DNA of 64,000 bases, from positions 124,001-188,000 of the forward strand of contig NZ_AP026369.1 of assembly GCF_040436365.1 (NCBI RefSeq), given 5' to 3'. Every line of letters starts with the position of its first letter. Position 1 is the stretch's first letter. Shown here in pieces: positions 56,704-64,000 of this stretch. Under the pieces are notes generated by a model, which saw only the letters and a program-made list of their open reading frames with translations, searched no databases and had not been told where the DNA came from. The stretch comes from Hydrogenimonas sp. SS33. GTDB taxonomy: Bacteria; Campylobacterota; Campylobacteria; Campylobacterales; Hydrogenimonadaceae. Both the position numbers and the translations under genes were made by a program.

Positions 56704-57092
56704 ACCATTTCGAGAGGCTGGAGCGGCTTTTGGATCGGGCCTACGCCCCTTATTCGCGCTTTCGTGTCGCGGCGGTGGCGGTGGATAGCGAGGGCAACCT
56801 CTACGAAGGGGTCAATGTGGAGTCGGCCGCCTACCCGACGACTATGTGCGCCGAACGCAACGCCATCTTCCACGCCGTCGCCGCCGGCATGGCCCACGGA
56901 ACGGTCAGGGAGGTGCACATATTGGCAAGAGACGGGGAGGGGGCATTCGTACCGGCCTACCCCTGCGGTGCCTGCCGACAGATCATCGCCGAACAATCCT
57001 CCAAAGATGCGGAGGTCTTCGTCTACTTTTCGAAAGAGAGGGTGGAACGCTACACCATCGCCGAACTGCTGCCCCACGCTTTCACGTTGTAA
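56700..57092 (+). CDS. cdd: Cytidine deaminase
   Basis: Deaminates cytidine and deoxycytidine to uridine forms that enter phosphorolysis. 130-residue homotetrameric type. YAPYSRFRVAAVAV starts the fold, NVESAAYPTTMCAERNAIFH has the first zinc Cys and catalytic Glu, PCGACRQIIAEQ the other two Cys. Last gene of the nupC-cdd cluster; it converges with the AsmA-like gene after 9 bases. Confidence 0.95.
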   Translation: MNHFERLERLLDRAYAPYSRFRVAAVAVDSEGNLYEGVNVESAAYPTTMCAERNAIFHAVAAGMAHGTVREVHILARDGEGAFVPAYPCGACRQIIAEQSSKDAEVFVYFSKERVERYTIAELLPHAFTL

Positions 57093-57101
57093 TACACCCT
57101 C

Positions 57102-59714
57102 TCAGTCGAAGAGGTGGAAGGGGAAAGTGATGGTCCGCTTCAGGATGTTGATGGGGGCGGTGACGATATCTTTGGCGGCGGAGGTTTTCACTTTCGGTTT
57201 CTCCAGGGTTCCCGAGACCGAAAGCCCCACGGAGATGGTCCCGTCCTTGCCGAAGAGGATGTAGCCGGCAACCGGTACGTTGTGCATCGTTTTGCTGATA
57301 CTCTCCATGAACTGGATGCGCATTTTCATGTCGATGCCGTGGGTATCGAAGTTGATGTGCCCTTTGCCGTAGATGTTGGCGCTGGCCCCCTCGATGGCGA
57401 TCTTTTCGAAATCGAAGAGGGGCGCTTTGTAGCGGTAGCGGATGAACCCCTTTTTGATCTTGAAGCCGTCTTTGTTGAACCCGGGATTCTGCATCGTCAG
57501 CAGGGAGGGGATCGCGTTGAGGGTGGCGATGAGGTTGTTGTAGACGGCACTCTTCGCCCACAGGGCGTCATAGATGGTGACGGTACCGTTGAAATCGTCG
57601 ATCTTTCCGACGGCGTCGAAATTGTAGTAGCCGCCATAGAGGTCTTTGAGGGCGGGGATGCCGTGCACGACCCTGTCCGGAAGTTTGCGCCCGACGATTT
57701 TGATGCCGTCGCCCACGACAATGGCGTGGATCGTTCCATTGCCGCTGCGGCTTTCGAAGAGGGCGGAGAAGTGCTTTGCGAGAGTGATCTTGCCCTCCAG
57801 GCTGTCGCAGGGGAGATAGGCGCGTTGCCCCAGAAGCCGGCTCTTTTTCCCGTAGATATGGATGAAACGGGTTTTGGCTTTTTTGGTTCTTTTCTTACTT
57901 TCGTCCTGGGCGAAGATTGATGTGAGCATCTTTTTTAGGCGAAAGAGCTGAATGTCCAGGTCGTGGTAGGTGACGGTGGTCGTCTCTTTCTGCTGTTCGA
58001 TGCGGAGCCGGTCGCCGAGGGTGAGCGTGCGCTTATCGGGGGTCAGGGATGCCTGTAAAGAGAAGCGCTCCCACGGTTTTCCCTGCCGGAATAGAATATT
58101 GTTTCTGTAAACCAGCTGCGCGTCGGTTTTTACGAGGCCCGGCGTACGTGTCAATATCAGGGAACCCGATTCGATGCCCTTCAGCGGCCCCTTCAGGTAG
58201 GGTTTGAGGCGGGCGAGATCCTCCATTTCGAGGCGGATGCCGTTTCGGGGGAGAAACGCAAGGTCCGTTTTGAGCGACGGGATCGAAAAGCGGACCAATT
58301 TTTCAAAATCCATCACGACATGCAGCGATTCGTTTTTTATTGAGAGGAGGGGGGCTTTGACCGGGCCGTAACTTAGGCGGCGGATGGTGGGCCGGAATTC
58401 CCCACGATGCTTTTTGAAATCGATTTTCCCCTTGAGATTCGCCTCCAGGTAGGGCGGCAGGACGACACCTCCCTGCGCGATGGTGATGGTCTGGTCCTCG
58501 GCGGTGACATGGAGGTTTTCGACCGGTACGGGGATCTCGTCGAGAAAAAGAAGCGTCCCCTTTTTAATGCGGTAGTCGCCCCGGTACTTCACCAAAGAGC
58601 CGTCGGCGATGCGCAGGGTGATGTCGGAACGGCTTTTCGCCGTTCCGGCGGTCTGGACGAAGGGCAGCGGGATGTTAAAGGCCTGCAGGACCTTCCGTAC
58701 CGACCGGTCGAAGGGGGCGTTCGCCACGATGTGGATGTCGATCTGGCACTGCCCCCGCCTGGGAATCAGGTTTCTGATGCGTACGAAGCTGCCGTCGAGC
58801 CTCTTGCGTTCGTAGACCGGTTTGTGAAGATGGAAGGCGAGGGTGTCGTTTTTCAGCGTCACGTCGATTCTGGCGACTTTGACCGGCGGGACTTTGGGAT
58901 GGAAATGGACCTTCGCGTCGTAGGCGGAGGCAGAGGCTTCCACTTTGTACGGGTCGAAGTCGATGCCCCCTCCCTTTTTCAGCGTGACGGTGCCTTTCAG
59001 ATAGTGCAGAATGTAGCGTTTCGCGGGGATGTTCGGATAGATCCAGACTTTGATGGGCGGAATCGGGTCGATATAGTCGATCAGCGGCTTGATGGAGTCG
59101 GTGGGGTTGGCGTTCACCTCGAAGCCGATGGTGCGCCCTTTGTGCCAGACGGAGAAGTTGCCGTCGAGATTGAGGCCCCGGTAGCTTCCCTCACCGTTCC
59201 AGATATGGCGGCGTGTGTCGTAGGCGAACTCGCCCCTGAGGGTCAGGTCGGGCCCTTCCACATGGAGGAACCTGACGTTGGCGTAGAGAACTTTCCGTTT
59301 CTCGTCGAAGTCGAGCCGGGTCGCCAGCTGCAGGCGGTCGGTTTCGACATAGAAGAGATCGTCGTAGAAGAGGGTGGCGATCTGCTCGCCGCCGATGACG
59401 GCACGGTTGATCTGCACCTTCTCGAAGAGGGCGGGAATGAAGCGCAAAGCCCCGCCGATGCGGTCCATCTCCTCGACGGCACCCCCTTCGCCATGCTTTT
59501 TCTTCCCGCTGCCGATGATAACCTTGTCGATCTCGACAATCAGTTTCTTATCGAGTTTGATGTAGAATTCGGAAATTTTGAGGCCGGGCAGGTCGAGACG
59601 GTCGATCCGGATGCCGTGTGCCAGGGAAATAAACAGGATGAGAAAAAACAGAACGATCGCCAGCACGATTTTAAGGACGGTGGAGTGGAGCACTTTCGCT
59701 GTGGTGATTATCAT
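57102..59714 (-). CDS. AsmA/YhdP-like envelope protein
   Basis: 870 residues: one N-terminal membrane helix (KIVLAIVLFFLILFISLAHG) and a very long periplasmic part dominated by beta strands, with an AsmA-type C-terminal region (ISKTMHNVPVAGYILFGKDG, TISVGLSVSGTLEKPKV). That closing motif, a hydrophobic V-P-V-x-G-x-x-x-x-G followed by G-T-L-x-x-P, is the common end of AsmA-like proteins. Such proteins are bridge-like and have been linked to phospholipid transport to the outer membrane. Starts almost on top of the divergent mltG start. Confidence 0.8.
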   Translation of the reverse strand: MIITTAKVLHSTVLKIVLAIVLFFLILFISLAHGIRIDRLDLPGLKISEFYIKLDKKLIVEIDKVIIGSGKKKHGEGGAVEEMDRIGGALRFIPALFEKVQINRAVIGGEQIATLFYDDLFYVETDRLQLATRLDFDEKRKVLYANVRFLHVEGPDLTLRGEFAYDTRRHIWNGEGSYRGLNLDGNFSVWHKGRTIGFEVNANPTDSIKPLIDYIDPIPPIKVWIYPNIPAKRYILHYLKGTVTLKKGGGIDFDPYKVEASASAYDAKVHFHPKVPPVKVARIDVTLKNDTLAFHLHKPVYERKRLDGSFVRIRNLIPRRGQCQIDIHIVANAPFDRSVRKVLQAFNIPLPFVQTAGTAKSRSDITLRIADGSLVKYRGDYRIKKGTLLFLDEIPVPVENLHVTAEDQTITIAQGGVVLPPYLEANLKGKIDFKKHRGEFRPTIRRLSYGPVKAPLLSIKNESLHVVMDFEKLVRFSIPSLKTDLAFLPRNGIRLEMEDLARLKPYLKGPLKGIESGSLILTRTPGLVKTDAQLVYRNNILFRQGKPWERFSLQASLTPDKRTLTLGDRLRIEQQKETTTVTYHDLDIQLFRLKKMLTSIFAQDESKKRTKKAKTRFIHIYGKKSRLLGQRAYLPCDSLEGKITLAKHFSALFESRSGNGTIHAIVVGDGIKIVGRKLPDRVVHGIPALKDLYGGYYNFDAVGKIDDFNGTVTIYDALWAKSAVYNNLIATLNAIPSLLTMQNPGFNKDGFKIKKGFIRYRYKAPLFDFEKIAIEGASANIYGKGHINFDTHGIDMKMRIQFMESISKTMHNVPVAGYILFGKDGTISVGLSVSGTLEKPKVKTSAAKDIVTAPINILKRTITFPFHLFD

Positions 59715-60600
59715 CGTTTCACTTGTCTATTATCTCACCCAGCCGGTCAGGTGCAGCCGTGTCCTCTATCTGCCGGCAGGCTCAAGTGGTTCGATTATAA
59801 CATATCTGCACCGTGCCGGCATCGACGTCAACGGACTCGACCGCGTGCTGATGCGTTTTCTGGGATACCCCCAGCACGGTTGGATCGACATCGGCTCCAC
59901 CCGGCTCACCAAAGCCGACTTTCTTTACAAAATCACCCATGCCAAGGCGGCGCTGGTTCCCGTGACGCTGATACCGGGAGAGACGCGGGCCCTCTTCTTC
60001 GACAAACTGGCCAGGCAGCTGGGGCTCGACCGCCGTCGGCTCGAAGAGGCCTACAAAAAGTACGCCCCCTATCCCGACGGCGTCATCTGGCCCGAAACCT
60101 ACTACGTCCCCAAAGGGATCAGCGCCGAGCATCTGGCCTACTACCTCGTCAAGCGCTCCCTCGCCCGACACGAAGCCCTCGCCAGGAAGTTTTTCGGCCT
60201 CTACAACGAGAAGAAATGGTTTCGATACGTAACGATCGCCTCCATCATCCAGAAAGAGGCGGCGGATGAAAAGGAGATGCCGATCATCGCGTCGGTCATC
60301 TACAACCGCCTCAAGAAGGGGATGCCGTTGCAGATGGACGGCGCCCTCAACTACGGCCGCTACTCCCATGTCAAAGTGACGAAACGGCGTATCCGGGAGG
60401 ATGCCACCCGCTTCAACACCTACCGATATTCCGGGCTTCCGCCCTGGCCTGTGGGTTCCGTCTCCCTCGACGCCCTCAAAGCCGCCGTCAAACCGGCCCA
60501 GACCCCCTACCTCTACTTCGTCAAAGGCAAAAACGGACGCCATATCTTTACCAGCCGTTACAGTTCCCACCTCAAAGCCATCAGAAGTGGGAAAAAATGA
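59638..60600 (+). CDS. mltG: Endolytic transglycosylase MltG (YceG)
   Basis: Inner-membrane enzyme cutting nascent glycan strands. One membrane helix (TFAVVIIIVSLVYYL), then a LysM-like region and the YceG domain with the catalytic Glu in TIASIIQKEAADEKEMPIIA, VIYNRLKKGMPLQMDGALNY and NTYRYSGLPPWPVGSVSLDA. About 320 residues from ATG 59638 (MRKNRTIASTIL), which overlaps the start of the divergent AsmA-like gene by 77 bases. GTG codons at 59680 or 59701 are alternatives that reduce the overlap but shorten the N-terminus. Identification firm, start uncertain. Confidence 0.88.
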   Translation: MRKNRTIASTILRTVEWSTFAVVIIIVSLVYYLTQPVRCSRVLYLPAGSSGSIITYLHRAGIDVNGLDRVLMRFLGYPQHGWIDIGSTRLTKADFLYKITHAKAALVPVTLIPGETRALFFDKLARQLGLDRRRLEEAYKKYAPYPDGVIWPETYYVPKGISAEHLAYYLVKRSLARHEALARKFFGLYNEKKWFRYVTIASIIQKEAADEKEMPIIASVIYNRLKKGMPLQMDGALNYGRYSHVKVTKRRIREDATRFNTYRYSGLPPWPVGSVSLDALKAAVKPAQTPYLYFVKGKNGRHIFTSRYSSHLKAIRSGKK

Positions 60601-60705
60601 AACATCTTTCCGCCGTGTGACCCTCCCGCTCTCCGATTTATTATGAACTGACAGATTGTTGAGTAGTATAGAAGCTACAAAACCACATCAAAGAAGGAGA
60701 GATCC

Positions 60706-62892
60706 ATGGCATCCAACCCCACCATCATCTGGTCAAAAATCGACGAGGCGCCGGCACTGGCGACCTATTCCCTCTATCCCGTCGTCAAGAAGTTCGTCTC
60801 GAAAGCGGGCGTCGACGTGAAACTGAGCGACATCTCCCTGGCCGGCCGTGTCCTCGCCGCCATGGGCAAGAAAGAGGATGAACTGGCCAAACTGGGCGAA
60901 CTGGTTCACAAGCCCGAGGCCAACATCATCAAACTGCCCAACATCTCCGCTTCCGTTACCCAGCTCAAAGAGTGTATCGCGGAGCTGCAGGCGCACGGCT
61001 ACGACATTCCCGACTATCCCGAAAATCCCCAGACCGAAGAGGAGAAGCAGATCGCGGCCAAATACGCCACCTGCCTCGGCTCCGCGGTCAACCCCGTGCT
61101 GCGGGAAGGCAACTCCGACCGCCGCTCCGCCCTGGCGGTCAAGCGCTACGCCCAGAAACATCCCCACCGTCTGAAGCCTTTCGCCGAGGATTGCAAAGCC
61201 CGTGTCGCCCATATGGACGGAGACGGCGACTTCTACGGCAATGAGCAGTCGGTCATCATCCCCAAAGCCCAGACCGTCTCCATCAAACTCAACGGCAAGA
61301 CCCTCAAAGAGATCGAAGCCGAAACCGACGAGGTGCTGGATGCCACCTTCATGTCCGCCAAGAAACTCCGCGCTTTCTACGAAAAGACGATCGAAGAGGC
61401 GAAAGAGAAAGATCTCATCTGGTCTCTGCACCTGAAAGCGACGATGATGAAGATCTCCGACCCCATCATGTTCGGCCATGCCGTCGAAATCTTCTTCAAA
61501 GACCTCTTCGCGAAATACGGCGATCTCTTCAAAGAGCTGGGTTACAACCCGAACCTGGGCCTGGGTGACCTGTTCCAGCGCCTGGAGAAAGCGGGACGCA
61601 ACGATGTGGTCGAAGAGTTCAAGCAGGCCATTCTCAACAAAAAACCCGACCTGGCCATGAGCGACAGCGACAACCTGATCACCAACCTCCACGCCTCCAA
61701 CCTGATCATCATCGACGCCTCCATGCCGGTCGTCATCCGCGAAGGGGGCAAACAATGGGACAAAAACGGCGACGCCCGCGAAACCCTGGCGGTTATTCCC
61801 GACAGCACCTACGCCTATTTCCATGAAGCGATGATGGAAGACTGCAAGAAGAACGGCCAGTTCGACGTCACCACCATGGGCCGCGTCTCCAACGTGGGCC
61901 TCATGGCGAAAAAGGCCGAAGAGTACGGTTCCCACCCCACTACCTTCGAAGTGGCCGAAGACGGTGTCATGGAAGTGGTTTCCGAAACCGGCGAAGTGCT
62001 GATGAAGCACGAAGTGGAGAAAGGGGACATCTGGCGACTGGTGCGCGCCAAAGACGAAGCGATCCGCGACTGGGTCCGCCTGGCCGTCGAGCGCGCCCGC
62101 ATCGAGGGGGTTCCCGCCGTCTTCTGGCTCGACAAGAACCGCGCACACGACGCCAACTTGATCAAACTGGTCGAAAAATATCTCAAAGAGCACGACACGA
62201 CCGGCCTGGAACTTCCGATCATGGATGTCAAAACCGCGACTTACTATACCAACGAGCGCGCCCGTGCCGGCCTCGACACCATCTCCGTCACCGGAAACGT
62301 CCTGCGTGACCACCTGACCGACATGTACCCGATTCTCGAACTGGGCACCTCCGCGAAGATGCTCTCCATCGTGCCCCTGCTGGCAGGCGGCGGCCTCTTC
62401 GAAACCGGTGCCGGCGGTTCCGCACCCAAGCACGTCGACCAGTTCCTCAAAGAGGGGCACCTGCGCTGGGACAGCCTGGGCGAATTTCTGGCCCTGGCCG
62501 AATCGCTCCGCATGGAGTACATGAAGTCCGAAGACGAGCGAATCGGTGTCATGGCCGACACCCTCGACAAAGCCAATGAAGGCTATCTGGAAAATGACAA
62601 GGCTCCGAGCCGTAAATGCTGCGAGCCCGACAACAAAGCCTCCCACTACTGGCTGGCACGCTACTGGGCAGAGGCGCTGAGCACCCAGACGGTGGACAAA
62701 GAGATCGCCGACACCTTCACGCCGGTTGCCGAAGCCCTCATCAAGAACGAAGAGAAGATTCTCGAAGAGATGCTCGCTTCCGAAGGCAGCCCCAAAGATA
62801 TCGGCGGCTATTACGACCCCGACGATATCAAAGCCGAAGAGGCGATGCGCCCCAGCAAAACCTTCAACGAAATCATCGACTCGATCGCCTGA
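60706..62892 (+). CDS. icd: Isocitrate dehydrogenase (NADP+), monomeric type
   Basis: Oxidative decarboxylation of isocitrate, or the reverse in a reductive TCA cycle. 728 residues, the size of the monomeric family, which is unrelated in length to the common dimeric enzyme. Signatures: [19 protein letters not shown] at the N-terminus, [81 protein letters not shown] precedes the ATG. TATAGA at 60667 may be its -10. mdh follows after a terminator and its own promoter. Confidence 0.96.
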   Translation: MASNPTIIWSKIDEAPALATYSLYPVVKKFVSKAGVDVKLSDISLAGRVLAAMGKKEDELAKLGELVHKPEANIIKLPNISASVTQLKECIAELQAHGYDIPDYPENPQTEEEKQIAAKYATCLGSAVNPVLREGNSDRRSALAVKRYAQKHPHRLKPFAEDCKARVAHMDGDGDFYGNEQSVIIPKAQTVSIKLNGKTLKEIEAETDEVLDATFMSAKKLRAFYEKTIEEAKEKDLIWSLHLKATMMKISDPIMFGHAVEIFFKDLFAKYGDLFKELGYNPNLGLGDLFQRLEKAGRNDVVEEFKQAILNKKPDLAMSDSDNLITNLHASNLIIIDASMPVVIREGGKQWDKNGDARETLAVIPDSTYAYFHEAMMEDCKKNGQFDVTTMGRVSNVGLMAKKAEEYGSHPTTFEVAEDGVMEVVSETGEVLMKHEVEKGDIWRLVRAKDEAIRDWVRLAVERARIEGVPAVFWLDKNRAHDANLIKLVEKYLKEHDTTGLELPIMDVKTATYYTNERARAGLDTISVTGNVLRDHLTDMYPILELGTSAKMLSIVPLLAGGGLFETGAGGSAPKHVDQFLKEGHLRWDSLGEFLALAESLRMEYMKSEDERIGVMADTLDKANEGYLENDKAPSRKCCEPDNKASHYWLARYWAEALSTQTVDKEIADTFTPVAEALIKNEEKILEEMLASEGSPKDIGGYYDPDDIKAEEAMRPSKTFNEIIDSIA

Positions 62893-62898
62893 TACTCC

Positions 62899-62926
62899 CT
62901 TTTCCGCACCTTCGGGTGTGGAAAAG
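62899..62926 (+). terminator. Strong hairpin after icd with a UUCG loop
   Basis: 12-bp stem CTTTTCCGCACC / GGTGTGGAAAAG (one G-U) closed by a C(UUCG)G tetraloop, seven bases after the icd stop. There is no T-run after it, so efficiency is uncertain. Confidence 0.65.
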
Positions 62927-62975
62927 CGATACAGGATGGGTGAATGAAGCTTCGCAGCGGCGAGGTTTTATTCAC

Positions 62976-63004
62976 TTGTCCGTCTGTCTGTTCTATACTA
63001 TAAT
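62976..63004 (+). promoter_or_regulatory. Promoter for mdh
   Basis: TTGTCC (62976-62981), 17-base spacer, perfect TATAAT (62999-63004). The leader of about 85 bases contains a possible stem TTCCGGT / ACCGGAA and ends with AAAGGA five bases before the mdh ATG. Confidence 0.65.
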
Positions 63005-63094
63005 CAATACGTTCTTCCGGTGAATTTTCAAAAAAAGCAAAATCTCTTTGACCGGAACCAGGGAACGGCAAACTCCATAGCTAAAGGATTATCA

Positions 63095-64000
63095 TGGGGA
63101 AAGGAAAACGAGTCGGTGTCGTCGGAGCCGGGAATGTCGGTTCGACGGTCGCCTTCATTCTGGCGATGAACGGCGTCTGCCATGAAATCATTCTGCGTGA
63201 CAACAAACTGGATATCGCCAGGGGAAAAGCGCTGGATATGAGTCAGGCGGCGGCCGCGGCGCGCAGCCACACCATCGTCTCCGTCGCGGAAGAGCCCGAA
63301 CAACTCAAAGATTGCGACGTGGTCGTGGTAACGGCCGGAAGCCCGCGCCTGCCAGGCATGAGCCGGGACGACCTGCTGCTGACCAACGCGGAGATCACCA
63401 AAGAGGTGGTCAACGACATCAAGACCTACTCGCCCAACGCCATCATCATCATGGTCTCCAACCCTCTGGATGCCATGACCTACGTGGCGCTGAAGGAGAG
63501 CGGTTTCGAACGCAACCGCGTGCTGGGAATGGCCGGTATTCTGGACAGCTCCCGGATGGCCTACTTCATCCAGGAGAAGCTGGGGTACGGCGCGGGCCAG
63601 ATCCGCGCCTCGGTCATGGGCGGCCACGGGGACGACATGGTGCCCCTGCCGCGCTACTCCACCGTCGCCGGCGTGCCCCTCAACGACCTGCTGACCGATG
63701 AGGAGATCGACGAGATCGTCGAGCGCACCAAGCACGGCGGGGCGGAGATCGTCGGATACCTCAAAACGGGTTCCGCCTACTATGCGCCGGCCAAATCGAC
63801 GACGATCATGGTGGAAGCGATTCTGAAAGACACGAAACAGATCTACCCCTGCGCCGTCTACCTCGACGGAGAGTACGGCTACAGCGACATCGTCAGCGGT
63901 GTACCGGTGAGCATCGGCGCCAACGGCGCGGAAGAGATCATCACCGTTTCACTCAACGCCTGTGAGCGCAAAATGTTCAGGCGCTCCGTCGACTCGGTCC
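63095..64000 (+). CDS. mdh: Malate dehydrogenase (LDH-like type), 3' end beyond window
   Basis: Interconverts malate and oxaloacetate. The frame is open to the end of the window: 302 codons visible. N-terminal NAD-binding motif [19 protein letters not shown], the acidic residue for NAD in [31 protein letters not shown] with the catalytic loop arginine, [13 protein letters not shown], and the catalytic His in [18 protein letters not shown]. The M-G-G-H-G-D-x-M-V-P-L-x-R string marks the LDH-like MDH group. Completes a set with icd and acnB. Confidence 0.95.

Noticed and set aside
60641-60660. Remnant terminus of the hairpin-array family (TTATGAACTGAC) upstream of icd
   Set aside because: Only about 12 bases match and no hairpins follow; too short to separate from chance.

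Overview
The window is chromosomal DNA from a GC-rich member of the Campylobacterota (Epsilonproteobacteria), probably a marine or vent-type lineage of the Hydrogenimonas/Sulfurovum/Nitratifractor kind; the genus is a guess. The assignment rests on gene order. The runs truA-(lptF/G)-prepilin peptidase-uppS-hyp-coaBC-glmU-...-fliP, ilvB-ilvN-lpxD, flgA-ubiX-coaD-tmk-hisS-speA-cysE-aspC, flgL-ftsK, lolA/secA/lolC-like and icd-mdh are, from memory, the blocks found in Campylobacter jejuni and relatives. Enzyme choices fit too (monomeric isocitrate dehydrogenase, AcnB, SpeA).

Layout. 1-6.5 kb: a tight minus-strand run for tRNA modification, LPS export, isoprenoid, CoA and UDP-GlcNAc synthesis. 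6.8-10.4 kb (plus): a PomA/PomB-like stator pair, fliP and trmA. 10.4-12.8 kb: small accessory genes, including a Fur-box-controlled FeoA-domain protein and an archaemetzincin. 12.8-20.7 kb: CoA-binding protein, ilvA, a WD40/alpha-solenoid protein, ppx, ilvBN, lpxD. 20.7-26.0 kb: a small unknown gene, a BtuB-like TonB receptor and metE, separated by repeat elements. 26.0-35.8 kb (minus): EAL/HDOD protein, aspC, lipoprotein, cysE, speA, hisS, tmk, coaD, ubiX, flgA, two tRNAs and HU. 36.3-48.0 kb: flgL, ftsK, acnB, a FliL-like gene, lolA, secA and a LolC-like permease. 48.0-49.5 kb: heptanucleotide arrays interrupted by an IS481-type element. 49.5-57.1 kb: a complete nucleoside uptake and catabolism cluster (nupC-deoC-deoB-deoD-tsx-deoA-SemiSWEET-like/GNAT-cdd). 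57.1-64 kb: AsmA-like protein, mltG, icd and the start of mdh.

The most novel material is intergenic. (i) A ~125-bp element occurs six times, made of four consecutive hairpins whose stems show compensatory base changes. It has ~17-bp terminal inverted repeats, lies in both orientations, and brackets single genes or gene pairs as inverted copies. (ii) A 276-bp structured element shares the same terminal sequence. (iii) A third, ~157-bp palindromic element has different ends. (iv) Degenerate heptanucleotide tandem arrays start exactly at, or run into, the stop codons of fliP, trmA, ppx and secA, with two cleaner arrays beside the IS. Several of these elements supply the stop codon or last residues of the preceding gene. 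Separately, ftsK, a lipoprotein gene and possibly flgA have no ATG/GTG/TTG where their N-terminus must begin and appear to start at AUU or AUA.

All family assignments come from reading motifs and remembered homologues; no database search was run.
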